A stretch of DNA of 64,000 nt from contig UQUV01000001.1 of NCBI GenBank assembly GCA_900544305.1, positions 82,781 through 146,780 on the forward strand. The letters run 5' to 3'. The DNA is from an uncultured Porphyromonadaceae bacterium (GTDB lineage Bacteria > Bacteroidota > Bacteroidia > Bacteroidales > Muribaculaceae). Each line of letters starts with the position of its first letter. The first letter of the stretch is position 1. Both the position numbers and the translations under genes were made by a program. The notes under the pieces were generated by a model. That model worked only from the letters and a program-made list of their open reading frames with translations. It was not told the DNA's origin and ran no database searches. Shown in pieces: positions 8,811 through 17,111 of this stretch.

Positions 8811-10016
8811 TTATCTCTTTTCGCAGAATAGAAGGATATTCTTTTTGTTGGCGGTGGTTGTTGCAAAGATGTAGCAATTACCGCCATCTTTTAATTTTAG
8901 ACGCTTTCTGAGTTCTTCCGGTGTCAGCGGAAAATTGCGGCAGGAAATGTTGGCTGCGTCAGTCAACGCTTTCAGGCTTTTCATGTCGGGTTTGGAGAGA
9001 GAAAAAACATGGGTTATTTGAAATTTTCTCCCCGGAAAATCAGTCAGATAATTGTTTGAAAGAAATAAATGTGAATTTTGTGATATGATGGACAAGCCAT
9101 ACGCTTTGCTCACTTGATTAAACGCTCCGGCCTTCATGATGGATGCATTCGGGACGTAGAGATAGTTTCCGGCTTCCGGTGTTTGCTCCGGGCATTTTTC
9201 AGTGTTTCCAAATGTGTAGGTGAATTCCTGCATGCCTTCTGTGTCAAAGTTGATGGCGTGAATTGACGTGTCATTATGAGGCTGTTCCGTTGTGAAAGGA
9301 ATTTTGAAAAGTAGCTCCTTGCAATCGTTTTTGACTGACAAAATCCATACGTCTGTAATGCCGGGAAAATCTTTGATTGTTTTTGTCAGGTCAATCATTG
9401 GGGAAGCTTTTACGATGATGAAATTGACCGTTTCTTGAAGTTTGGGCAAAACCTCCTGAATAGACGGCACGCAGTCGGCCAAGCTGTACAGGCGTTGGTT
9501 TCTATCGCCGCCCAATCTGCGTGAAGGGTCAGCAAAACATGCATCAAAATGTTTTGAGTTGGTTTTGACAAATACTTCGGAGTCTTGGCAATGTACGGTT
9601 ATGTTGTTTCTCCCTAATTCCCTGAAATTGCGTATGGCGATATCGGCAACAGTGGGGTTGATGTCAATAGTTGTAACGCTTTCGACTTTTTCGGAAATAT
9701 AATAGTCGTCAACTCCAAGGCCACAAGTCAGGTCAAGTACAGTTTTTTGTCCTGCGAACAAGTTGGCGTGGAATTTTGCCAGAACTTCGGACGTGGCCTG
9801 TTCAATACTTACTTGAGTGGGGTAGATGAGTTTTTCAGCGAGTTCCGGTATTTTTCCTATCGCTTTTTTACGGCATTCTATTTGTTGGAGGGCAAATTCC
9901 AAGTCAAATGAAAGATTGTTGAATTTCTTTAGCCTGAGTTGCATTGTGTTGGCATCTTTGTTGTTTTTGATAAATTCGTTGAATTCAGATGATTCAATAA
10001 AGGCTAAATCTGTCAT
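8811..10016 (-). CDS. SAM-dependent methyltransferase with THUMP-like C-terminal domain
   Basis: 401 residues. The Rossmann-type SAM-binding motif LDLTCGLGVDD is at 94-104, an acidic SAM-ribose site (TTIDIN) at 115-120, and the family motif DPSRR at 163-167. The C-terminal third resembles the THUMP-like domain found with this group. THUMP-type proteins usually modify tRNA or rRNA, so an RNA substrate is likely; the target base is not known to me. It is transcribed alone from the promoter-bearing repeat at 10058-10150. Confidence 0.75.
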   Translation of the reverse strand: MTDLAFIESSEFNEFIKNNKDANTMQLRLKKFNNLSFDLEFALQQIECRKKAIGKIPELAEKLIYPTQVSIEQATSEVLAKFHANLFAGQKTVLDLTCGLGVDDYYISEKVESVTTIDINPTVADIAIRNFRELGRNNITVHCQDSEVFVKTNSKHFDACFADPSRRLGGDRNQRLYSLADCVPSIQEVLPKLQETVNFIIVKASPMIDLTKTIKDFPGITDVWILSVKNDCKELLFKIPFTTEQPHNDTSIHAINFDTEGMQEFTYTFGNTEKCPEQTPEAGNYLYVPNASIMKAGAFNQVSKAYGLSIISQNSHLFLSNNYLTDFPGRKFQITHVFSLSKPDMKSLKALTDAANISCRNFPLTPEELRKRLKLKDGGNCYIFATTTANKKNILLFCEKR

Positions 10017-10042
10017 AATCGTTTTTACTTTGACTGGTTTTG

Positions 10043-10050
10043 CAAAATTA
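10043..10050 (-). promoter_or_regulatory. Second -7 box for the THUMP-like methyltransferase gene
   Basis: The minus strand reads TAATTTTG, an exact -7 match placed 27 bp before the ATG. It overlaps in effect with the TATCTTTG box at 10058-10065 of the adjacent repeat. Which one is used cannot be told from sequence. Confidence 0.4.
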
Positions 10051-10057
10051 TATACTA

Positions 10058-10150
10058 CAAAGATAGCGTAAGGCGAGAGCAGAGGTAAATGAAAACGAGT
10101 TTTCAGATTTAACTATGCCGAGCCGCCTCCTATCTTCTACAAAGATACGC
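10058..10150 (-). repeat. Promoter-bearing dispersed repeat, copy A
   Basis: A 93-bp element bounded by two CAAAGATA boxes (10058-10065 and 10140-10147), each a TATCTTTG -7 sequence on the minus strand. Between them lie GCGTAAGGCGAGAG, a central inverted repeat TGAAAACGAGTTTTCA, and CCGAGCCGCCTCCTATCTT. The inner box has TTTA 20 bp upstream as a plausible -33. The same blocks recur near 16348, 25137 and 48143. It lies upstream of the minus-strand methyltransferase gene. Confidence 0.7.
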
Positions 10151-10264
10151 AAAAAAACATAGTGGGAAGCTATTCATGGCAGGTTGCTCCTTTTGGGAAA
10201 AGAAAACAATGGTTGATGTTTGGTAAAATATTTCCATTGAATCGTTCAAATTGTTTGCAAAATG

Positions 10265-10295
10265 ATTGGAATTAATATTAATATAGTTATATTTG
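10265..10295 (+). promoter_or_regulatory. Promoter of the threonine operon
   Basis: ATTG (10265-10268), 19 bp, then TATATTTG (10288-10295): an exact -7 box with a one-mismatch -33. The start near 10302 gives a UTR of about 58 nt. I see no Thr/Ile-rich leader peptide or attenuator hairpin in it. The preceding stretch 10151-10264 shows nothing recognisable. Confidence 0.7.
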
Positions 10296-10360
10296 TGGTG
10301 ATATTTTAGAAAAGTTGTAACTAAACGGTTATAAAAACAAACCTATATATACATTTTGAT

Positions 10361-12799
10361 ATGAAAGTTTTAAAATTCGGAGGTACATCTGTTGGGACTG
10401 TTGAGAGTTTGTCTCATGTCAAACGCATTGTTGAAGGCTTGGACGAACAAGTGATTGTAGTTGTGTCTGCTTTGGGAGGCATAACCGACCAGCTGATTGC
10501 CACCGCCCAAATGGCATCCAAAGGCGATTCTGCATATTTGGAAAACTATGCGAAAATCATTGAACGGCATAATGTTGTCATCAATGGTATGGTGCCTGTT
10601 GAATGTCTATTGGATGTCAGGTCCATTACAGGCCCGCTATTGGAAGAACTTGGAAATATATATAGAGGTGTCTCCCTTATCAAGGACTTGTCGCCAAGAA
10701 CACTGGACATTGTGGTTAGCTATGGCGAACGGTTGTCTTCTGTGATTATCAGTCGGGTGATTGACGGGGCTGTTCATTTTGATTCCCGAAACTTTATAAA
10801 AACCGAACGTCAGTTTAACAAGCATATCGTTGATTCCGAAACAACGGGCGATTTGATACATAAGACATTTGACGACTTTACCGGGAAAGTTGCTGTGATT
10901 CCCGGTTTCATTTCATCGGATAAAAACTCGGGCGACATAACCAATTTGGGACGTGGCGGGAGTGATTATACGGCAGCCATTGTTGCGGCTGAACTCAAGG
11001 CTTCTGTGCTGGAAATATGGACGGATGTGGACGGGTTTATGACTGCAGACCCTCGGGTTATCAGTAATGCCTATGTGATTGACCATCTGTCGTTCCTGGA
11101 AGCAATGGAGTTGTGTAACTTTGGCGCGAAGGTGATTTATCCTCCTACTATATATCCGGTGTTCCATAAGAATATTCCGATTGTTATCAAAAATACCTTC
11201 AATTCTGAAGCCCCGGGCACATGGATAACAAATGATATGCCGAAAGAAGACGGGAAAGCCATTAAGGGTATTTCTTCCATCAACGATACGTGTCTGATTA
11301 CGGTTTCCGGATTGGGTATGGTTGGTGTGATTGGCGTCAATTCCCGTATCTTTAACGCGTTGGCGAAGAATGGCGTGAGCGTGTTCCTTGTTTCACAAGC
11401 CTCTTCCGAGCATAATACTTCTTTTGCCGTTAAGCATTGTGATGCAGATTTGGCAGTAAGAGTGTTGGAAGAAGAGTTTGCAAGTGAGATAAATACTGGT
11501 GAAATCACAACGATTACGGCAGAACGTGATTTGGCTACGGTTGCTATCGTTGGCGAAAACATGAAGCATACGCCGGGTATTGCCGGTAAGCTGTTCAATA
11601 CGCTGGGTAGAAATGGTATAAACGTGATAGCTTGTGCTCAAGGTGCATCAGAAACTAATATTTCGTTTGTTATCCAGTACGGCAGTTTGCGTAAGGCTCT
11701 GAACGTTATTCATGACTCGTTTTTCCTTTCAGAAACTCAGGTGCTGAACTTGTTCGTAGTCGGAACGGGAAATGTGGGACGTTATTTGCTTGACCAGATT
11801 CGCCGTCAACAGACGAATCTCAAGGAAAACAAGGCTTTGACCTTGAATGTGGTGGGCATATCGAATTCCAAACGTTGTGCTTTCAATCGGGAAGGTATCG
11901 ATATAGAAAACTTCCAGGAAGTGCTCCAGAATTCAGATATGGAGGCTACGCCTGAAAATATCGCCAAAGAAGTGATAAAGATGAATATCTTTAATTCTGT
12001 TTTTGTCGATTGCACGGCAAGTCCGGCTATTGCCAATCTCTATGCCGATTTGCTATCCCATAACGTGAATGTCGTTGCAGCCAATAAGATTGCGGCTTCG
12101 TCAAAGTATGAGAACTATAATCTGTTAAAACAGATAGCTCGTAAAAAGGATGTCAAATTCCTTTTTGAAACGAATGTGGGAGCAGGTCTTCCGATTATCA
12201 ATACCATCAACAGTCTGATAAATTCGGGTGACCGGATACTCAAAATTGAGGCTGTGATTTCAGGCACGTTGAACTATATTTTTAATGTGTTGAGTGAAGA
12301 TACACCGTTAAGCAAGGCTATTATGATGGCGAAGGAAGCCGGTTATAGCGAACCGGACCCACGTGAAGATTTGAGTGGAAAGGATGTGATTCGGAAAATT
12401 GTTATACTTTCCAGAGAGGCTGGATATAAAGTGGATACAGAAGATGTGAAAAAGAATCTGTTTATTCCGGACAATTGTTTCGAAGGCGGAATTGACGAGT
12501 TCTTTAAAAACATTGAAAATTTAGATAAAGATTTTGAAATGAAGCGAAAACAGGCTGAACAAAAGGGCATGAAATTCCGTTTTGTTGCTAAATTGGAGAA
12601 TGGAGAGGTAGAAGTCGGTTTGCAGGAAGTCGGGCAGTCGCATCCTTTCTATTCCTTGGAAAGCAGCAATAACGTGATTCTGCTGACCACTGAACGCTAC
12701 AAGGAATACCCGATGGAAATCAAAGGGTATGGTGCCGGAGCGGTGGTAACGGCAGCCGGAGTTTTTGCTGACATTATCAGTATTGCGAACATACGTTAA
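10361..12799 (+). CDS. thrA: Bifunctional aspartate kinase / homoserine dehydrogenase I
   Basis: Carries out the first and third steps from aspartate to homoserine. The 812-residue length matches ThrA. The kinase domain starts with KFGGTSVG (residues 5-12) and contains the GRGGSDYTA nucleotide/aspartate site. Two ACT-type regulatory regions follow at about 315-460 (for example VSGLGMVGVIGV and VGENMKHTPGI). The dehydrogenase starts with VVGTGNVGRYLL near 469 and includes the FETNVGAGLP catalytic block. Feedback control by threonine is expected from the ACT domains. First gene of a three-gene operon, with gaps of 12 and 9 bp. Confidence 0.97.
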   Translation: MKVLKFGGTSVGTVESLSHVKRIVEGLDEQVIVVVSALGGITDQLIATAQMASKGDSAYLENYAKIIERHNVVINGMVPVECLLDVRSITGPLLEELGNIYRGVSLIKDLSPRTLDIVVSYGERLSSVIISRVIDGAVHFDSRNFIKTERQFNKHIVDSETTGDLIHKTFDDFTGKVAVIPGFISSDKNSGDITNLGRGGSDYTAAIVAAELKASVLEIWTDVDGFMTADPRVISNAYVIDHLSFLEAMELCNFGAKVIYPPTIYPVFHKNIPIVIKNTFNSEAPGTWITNDMPKEDGKAIKGISSINDTCLITVSGLGMVGVIGVNSRIFNALAKNGVSVFLVSQASSEHNTSFAVKHCDADLAVRVLEEEFASEINTGEITTITAERDLATVAIVGENMKHTPGIAGKLFNTLGRNGINVIACAQGASETNISFVIQYGSLRKALNVIHDSFFLSETQVLNLFVVGTGNVGRYLLDQIRRQQTNLKENKALTLNVVGISNSKRCAFNREGIDIENFQEVLQNSDMEATPENIAKEVIKMNIFNSVFVDCTASPAIANLYADLLSHNVNVVAANKIAASSKYENYNLLKQIARKKDVKFLFETNVGAGLPIINTINSLINSGDRILKIEAVISGTLNYIFNVLSEDTPLSKAIMMAKEAGYSEPDPREDLSGKDVIRKIVILSREAGYKVDTEDVKKNLFIPDNCFEGGIDEFFKNIENLDKDFEMKRKQAEQKGMKFRFVAKLENGEVEVGLQEVGQSHPFYSLESSNNVILLTTERYKEYPMEIKGYGAGAVVTAAGVFADIISIANIR

Positions 12800-12811
12800 A
12801 CTTAGAGGCAT

Positions 12812-14017
12812 ATGAAACATATCATAATTTTAGGCGATGGCATGGCCGATGAGCCGATTCCTGAATTGGGAGACAAGACACCGATGGAGGTTGCCAATAC
12901 TCCCACGATGGATTGGCTGGCATCTCATGGTCGTGTGGGACGGCTGAAAACTGTCCCTGTCGGATACCATCCGGGAAGTGAGGTGGCGAATATGTCTGTT
13001 TTAGGGTATGATTTGGACAAGACGTTTGAAGGGCGCGGCTCTTTGGAAGCAGCCAGTATAGGCGTTCCGCTTCTGGAAGGCGAAATGGCTATGCGCTGTA
13101 ATTTGATATGTATAGAAAACGGAATTATTAAGAATCATTCCGCAGGGCATATCTCTAATGAGGAAGCTGCTGGGCTGATTGACTTTTTGAACGAGCAGCT
13201 CGCAGATGACGATATCCGTTTTTATCAAGGAGTGTCTTACCGTCATCTTTTGAAGGTCAAACACGGTGACAAGCGGATTCACTGCACTCCTCCTCACGAC
13301 GTGCCTGGTACGCCTTTTCGGGATGTACTTATCAGACCGGAAGCGGCAGACGCTCAGGCAACGGCTGACTTGTTGAATGGACTGATTCTGCGTTCTCAGG
13401 AACTGTTGGAAAATCATCCCGTCAATATAAAACGAAAAGCGGAAGGTAAGGATGCCGCTAACAGTATTTGGCCTTGGTCTCCCGGTTATCGGCCGCGAAT
13501 GCAGACTCTCATGGAACGGTTTGGTGTTGAGCGCGGTGTTGTGATTTCGGCAGTTGACTTGATTCGGGGTATCGGTGTCTATGCCGGATTGAAACCAATT
13601 TTGGTGGAAGGCGCAACCGGACTTTGGAACACTAATTATGAAGGAAAAGTTGCGGCAGCTATTGCCGCGTTGAAGGATAATGACTTCGTTTTTCTTCATA
13701 TTGAAGCCAGTGATGAAGCCGGACATGAAGGTGATTATAAACTGAAAATAAAGACTATCGAAAACCTTGACAGTCGTGTGTGCAAGCCGATTCTTGAGGC
13801 TGTGCAGCAGATGAATGAACCGATAACTATTGCTGTATTGCCGGATCATCCGACACCTTGCCGTATTCGAACACATACGGGTGAACCTGTTCCGTTTTTG
13901 ATTTATTGGCCGGGCGACCACGCTGACAGTGTAGAGCGGTTTTCGGAACATTCTGCTCAACAGGGCAGTTATGGTCTGTTGGAAGGCGAGCAATTTATTA
14001 ATGAATTTTTAAAGTGA
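12812..14017 (+). CDS. Phosphoglycerate-mutase-family protein, probable homoserine kinase
   Basis: 401 residues of the cofactor-independent phosphoglycerate mutase (ApgM) family in the alkaline phosphatase superfamily. The metal-site motif ILGDGMADEP is at 6-15, the likely phospho-accepting Ser62 sits in EVANMSVLGYD, and the C-terminal metal ligands lie in EASDEAGHEGD and VLPDHPTP. It sits exactly where thrB belongs, between thrA and thrC, and no GHMP-type homoserine kinase is nearby. This subfamily is known as the alternative homoserine kinase of bacteria lacking thrB, with genetic support in Bacteroides. The threonine-pathway role is inferred from subfamily and operon position; mutase activity is the alternative. 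Confidence 0.88.
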   Translation: MKHIIILGDGMADEPIPELGDKTPMEVANTPTMDWLASHGRVGRLKTVPVGYHPGSEVANMSVLGYDLDKTFEGRGSLEAASIGVPLLEGEMAMRCNLICIENGIIKNHSAGHISNEEAAGLIDFLNEQLADDDIRFYQGVSYRHLLKVKHGDKRIHCTPPHDVPGTPFRDVLIRPEAADAQATADLLNGLILRSQELLENHPVNIKRKAEGKDAANSIWPWSPGYRPRMQTLMERFGVERGVVISAVDLIRGIGVYAGLKPILVEGATGLWNTNYEGKVAAAIAALKDNDFVFLHIEASDEAGHEGDYKLKIKTIENLDSRVCKPILEAVQQMNEPITIAVLPDHPTPCRIRTHTGEPVPFLIYWPGDHADSVERFSEHSAQQGSYGLLEGEQFINEFLK

Positions 14018-14026
14018 ACTTAATAT

Positions 14027-15337
14027 ATGAAATACTATAGTACAAACGGGAAAGCCCAGATGGCTTCTCTGAAGAGTGCGGTTATCAAAGGGCTGGCATC
14101 CGACAGAGGATTGTATATGCCGGAGCGTATCCCGTCCATTCCTAAGGCATTCTTTAAAAATATAGGAGAAATGTCCTTGCAGGAGATTTCTTATGCCGTA
14201 GCGAACACGCTTTTTGGTGAGGACATAGAATCGGAAGTGCTAAAAGAGATTGTCGATGAAACATTGAATTTTGACATTCCGTTGAAGCATGTGTCGGAGA
14301 ATCGTTACAGTTTGGAACTTTACCATGGGCCGACTTTGGCATTCAAAGATGTCGGAGCCCGTTTTATGGCACGATTGTTGGGCTATTTTAATTCCCGCAG
14401 TTCGGATACCCGTCCGGTGAATGTATTGGTCGCTACTTCCGGTGACACGGGAAGTGCGGTGGCGAATGGGTTCTTGGGCGTAGAAGGCGTACGTGTGTTC
14501 GTGCTTTATCCTAAGGGAAAAGTAAGTGAGATACAGGAATCTCAATTTACAACTTTAGGCCAAAACATAACAGCCATTGAGGTAGAAGGCACATTCGACG
14601 ACTGTCAGGCTTTGGTGAAAAATGCTTTCATGGATGCAGAGTTGAACCGCCATTTGAAACTGACGAGCGCCAATTCCATCAATATAGCCCGTTTCCTACC
14701 GCAAATGTTCTATTATTTTTATGCTTATGCGCAGTTGTTGCGGAAGGGTGACATTGATATGGAAAATATTGTCGTCGCTGTGCCCAGTGGTAATTTCGGT
14801 AACTTGACAGCCGGTTTGTTTGCTAAAAAAATGGGTCTTCCTATTAAGCGTTTTATTGCGGCAAACAACCGAAATGATATGTTCTATAACTATTTGCAGA
14901 CAGGAATATATTCTCCGAAACCGTCCGTTCAGACAATAGCCAATGCCATGGATGTAGGCGATCCAAGCAATTTTGCCAGAATTTTGGCTTTGTACGGACA
15001 TTCTTATGATGCTATCAAAAGAGATATTTCCGGGTGCACATATACCGATGAACAGATATCGGAAACGTTGCGCAACACCTTTGAGGTAGACCATTATTTG
15101 CTTGACCCTCATGGAGCGGTTGCATATAGGGCTTTGCTCGAAGGATTGAAGCCGAATGAAACCGGTGTGTTCCTGGAGACTGCACATCCGGCTAAATTCA
15201 AATCGACAGTTGATTCCATTATTTCCGGCGAGGTGGAGATTCCGGTCAAACTGCAGAAATTCATGGAAGGACAGAAACAGTCCATACCAATGTCGGCAGC
15301 ATTCCCGGCATTGAAAAAATATTTATTGGAACAATAG
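14027..15337 (+). CDS. thrC: Threonine synthase
   Basis: Converts O-phosphohomoserine to threonine with PLP. 436 residues. The PLP lysine is Lys107 in GPTLAFKDVGARF, and the phosphate-binding glycine loop is VATSGDTGSAVANG. The length and the N-terminal YYSTNGKAQ region fit the long-form enzyme of Bacteroidota and enterobacteria. Last gene of the threonine operon. A large inverted repeat just past its stop is shared with the convergent EamA gene. Confidence 0.97.
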   Translation: MKYYSTNGKAQMASLKSAVIKGLASDRGLYMPERIPSIPKAFFKNIGEMSLQEISYAVANTLFGEDIESEVLKEIVDETLNFDIPLKHVSENRYSLELYHGPTLAFKDVGARFMARLLGYFNSRSSDTRPVNVLVATSGDTGSAVANGFLGVEGVRVFVLYPKGKVSEIQESQFTTLGQNITAIEVEGTFDDCQALVKNAFMDAELNRHLKLTSANSINIARFLPQMFYYFYAYAQLLRKGDIDMENIVVAVPSGNFGNLTAGLFAKKMGLPIKRFIAANNRNDMFYNYLQTGIYSPKPSVQTIANAMDVGDPSNFARILALYGHSYDAIKRDISGCTYTDEQISETLRNTFEVDHYLLDPHGAVAYRALLEGLKPNETGVFLETAHPAKFKSTVDSIISGEVEIPVKLQKFMEGQKQSIPMSAAFPALKKYLLEQ

Positions 15338-15346
15338 TGCTGAGTT

Positions 15347-15395
15347 CGTTTCCGAAAGTGCTTGAAATTATTTGAATTTCACTTTTTCGGAAACG
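15347..15395. terminator. Shared hairpin between thrC and the EamA gene
   Basis: A long imperfect inverted repeat pairs CGTTTCCGAAAGTG (15347-15360) with CACTTTTTCGGAAACG (15380-15395), and the inner TGAAATT/AATTTCA also pairs. The right arm encodes the last residues of the convergent EamA protein. It can fold on either transcript, though neither side has a strong T-run. Confidence 0.5.
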
Positions 15396-16276
15396 ATGAC
15401 TCCGCTGATTGTCAGGGCGCAGCCGATGTAGCCGACTATGCTGACGTTTTCATTCAACAGCCATACTGAAGCAATGAGGGTGATGACTGGTGAGAAATAC
15501 AGATAGTTGGATGCGCGGGAGGCGCCTAATTTGTTGATGGCCTCGTTCCAAAGAATGAATGCAAGCATTGAACATACGACACCCAGAAAGAGAATGTGCA
15601 TCCATACAACCGGTTCCTTCAAAATGGCAAAATCCATAAAATGGTCTTGGAATGTAAGGAACGGAAGGGCGGTGATCACACCGTAGAAAAATATCTTTCG
15701 GGAAATGAATAGCGTGTCGTAGCGCGCGTTCAGCTTTTTAACTACTATGCAATAGATGGCAAAGCTGACAGCGGCAAAAATGGAAAGAAGGTCGCCTAAC
15801 GGTTTTACCTCAATGTTGAAGCTGCTGTTGAATATCACACATGCAACACCGATAAATGCAATGATTGACCCGACAATGAAGCCTTTGCTGAGTTGCTCTG
15901 TCTTATACATCATTTTCGTAAGCAGTACGGTGATGATAGGTGACAGTGTTACCAGCAGAGAAACGTTGGTTACCAATGTATATTGCAATGCCGTATTTTC
16001 GCCAATGTAGTAAATGGAGCCGCCACAAAGTCCACATATCATGAAAAGCGCTTCGTCTTTCAGCGAGTCGGACATAAGTTTGCGGAATGTGAGTGCCAGA
16101 ATTACCAGATAGGCAATGACAAAACGGATAATATATATTTCGGTGGGTTGAATGCCCGCATCAAGAAGTTTGCTGGTTGAAACGAAAGAAACGCCCCAAA
16201 CTGCGGCTACAAAAAATGCCAGTAAGTGATAAAGGACAGGGTTGCTGTTTTTGCTATAAACGTTTGTGTATTTCAT
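15368..16276 (-). CDS. EamA/DMT-family transporter
   Basis: 302 residues with ten hydrophobic segments in two repeated EamA halves, the standard 10-helix drug/metabolite transporter plan. Conserved helix-end features such as AVWGVSFVSTSKLL and the second-half RASNYLYFSPVITLIASVW are visible. Such proteins often export amino acids or other small metabolites. Adjacency to the threonine operon is suggestive but convergent, so it is not evidence of function. Transcribed alone, with repeat copy C upstream. Confidence 0.85.
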   Translation of the reverse strand: MKYTNVYSKNSNPVLYHLLAFFVAAVWGVSFVSTSKLLDAGIQPTEIYIIRFVIAYLVILALTFRKLMSDSLKDEALFMICGLCGGSIYYIGENTALQYTLVTNVSLLVTLSPIITVLLTKMMYKTEQLSKGFIVGSIIAFIGVACVIFNSSFNIEVKPLGDLLSIFAAVSFAIYCIVVKKLNARYDTLFISRKIFFYGVITALPFLTFQDHFMDFAILKEPVVWMHILFLGVVCSMLAFILWNEAINKLGASRASNYLYFSPVITLIASVWLLNENVSIVGYIGCALTISGVIVSEKVKFK

Positions 16277-16324
16277 ATAAGTATGGTTTCAATGTTGTCA
16301 TGGATGCAATGTCGTGTGCGTTTT

Positions 16325-16379
16325 GTCAAACTGTTTATGTTTGACGATACCGAATCACATCCTATCATATGCAAAGATA
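16325..16379 (-). repeat. Promoter-bearing dispersed repeat, degenerate copy C
   Basis: ACCGAATCACATCCTATC followed by TGCAAAGATA (to 16379) aligns with the right half of copies A and B. Just to its left the inverted repeat GTCAAAC/GTTTGAC (16325-16345) occupies the place of the central palindrome. CAAAGATA at 16372-16379 is a TATCTTTG -7 box directed at the EamA gene, about 95 bp away. The GGCGAGAG block is not recognisable here. Confidence 0.5.
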
Positions 16380-16453
16380 TTTAATATTTATGAATAGCTG
16401 TACTGAATTATGTAAAATGAACTAAAAAACTGCAAGATTTTCACTCGTTGCCG

Positions 16454-16471
16454 GCCTGTTTAAAAACAGGC
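16454..16471. promoter_or_regulatory. Inverted repeat upstream of the fur-family promoter
   Basis: GCCTGTTTAAAAACAGGC has two perfect 8-base arms around AA and sits 32 bp before the -33 box of the Fur-family gene. Its symmetry suits a dimeric regulator site or a short hairpin. It does not match the classical Fur box. Confidence 0.4.
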
Positions 16472-16502
16472 TGTGCACGGCAAGAAAATTCAGACGGTTC
16501 GT

Positions 16503-16533
16503 TTTGCATTTATGGCGGTTTGCATTATCTTTG
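16503..16533 (+). promoter_or_regulatory. Promoter of the fur-family/purA operon
   Basis: TTTG (16503-16506), 19 bp, TATCTTTG (16526-16533): exact on both halves. The transcript start near 16540 gives a UTR of about 69 nt. Confidence 0.85.
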
Positions 16534-16608
16534 TATGCTGATAGGCTATGGTCTGGAATTTTTTCTGACCGTGTCTTGATATAGCAGTTAATACAGAACA
16601 GATTTTTA

Positions 16609-17088
16609 ATGGTCGCAACTGAGGACAAATCGGTATTGGTGGCTCGGGCAAAATTGTCGGAGTATCTGGACAGCAAAAAGCTTCGTAAGACGCCTGAGCG
16701 TTTTGCGATACTTGATGTCGTGTTCTCGCATAATGACCATTTTGGAGTGGAAACCATTTTTGCGGAAATGGAAGAAAATTCCTATCACGTCAGCCGTTCT
16801 ACGGTTTATAATACGATGGAACTGTTCTGCGACTGTGGTATTGTGCGGAAACACCAGTTCGGTACACAGAAGGCTTTGTATGAAAAGGTGGTCAGTTCGG
16901 GCAATCATCATCATCTGATTTGTACGGAATGCGGAAAAATCAAGGAGATGAAGGATAGTGAACTGATGCGTTATATCAGCATGCGGAAGTATGGAACATT
17001 TACGGCTTCATATGTATCGCTCTATGTGTACGGAATTTGTTCCACCTGTGCCAGAAAACAACGGAGAAATAAAAAAACAACCAAATAA
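16609..17088 (+). CDS. Fur-family transcriptional regulator
   Basis: 159 residues. The N-terminal winged helix includes LRKTPERFAILDVVF and the recognition helix VSRSTVYNTMELF (about 61-73). The dimerisation domain has HHHLICTECGKI, and the structural zinc site is Cys105/Cys108 with Cys144/Cys147. These features define Fur/PerR/Zur; they do not separate iron, peroxide and zinc sensing. The Lys/Arg-rich tail is short. It heads an operon with purA (23 bp gap) and the DUF1015 gene, an unusual pairing for a metal regulator. Confidence 0.9.
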   Translation: MVATEDKSVLVARAKLSEYLDSKKLRKTPERFAILDVVFSHNDHFGVETIFAEMEENSYHVSRSTVYNTMELFCDCGIVRKHQFGTQKALYEKVVSSGNHHHLICTECGKIKEMKDSELMRYISMRKYGTFTASYVSLYVYGICSTCARKQRRNKKTTK

Positions 17089-17111
17089 ACGAATATCAAA
17101 ATCGAAAAATT

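Noticed and set aside
10296..10360. Threonine attenuator leader before thrA
   Set aside because: The 58-nt UTR has no short Thr/Ile-rich ORF and no terminator hairpin.
13001..13993. 330-codon open frame antisense to the homoserine kinase gene
   Set aside because: It lies wholly inside a strongly supported gene, has no promoter, domain or signal, and its Phe/Arg/Ser-rich composition is what a reverse-frame shadow gives.
16422..16757. 111-codon minus-strand frame across the fur-family promoter
   Set aside because: It runs through the palindrome, an exact promoter and the N-terminus of the regulator gene; composition is not protein-like.
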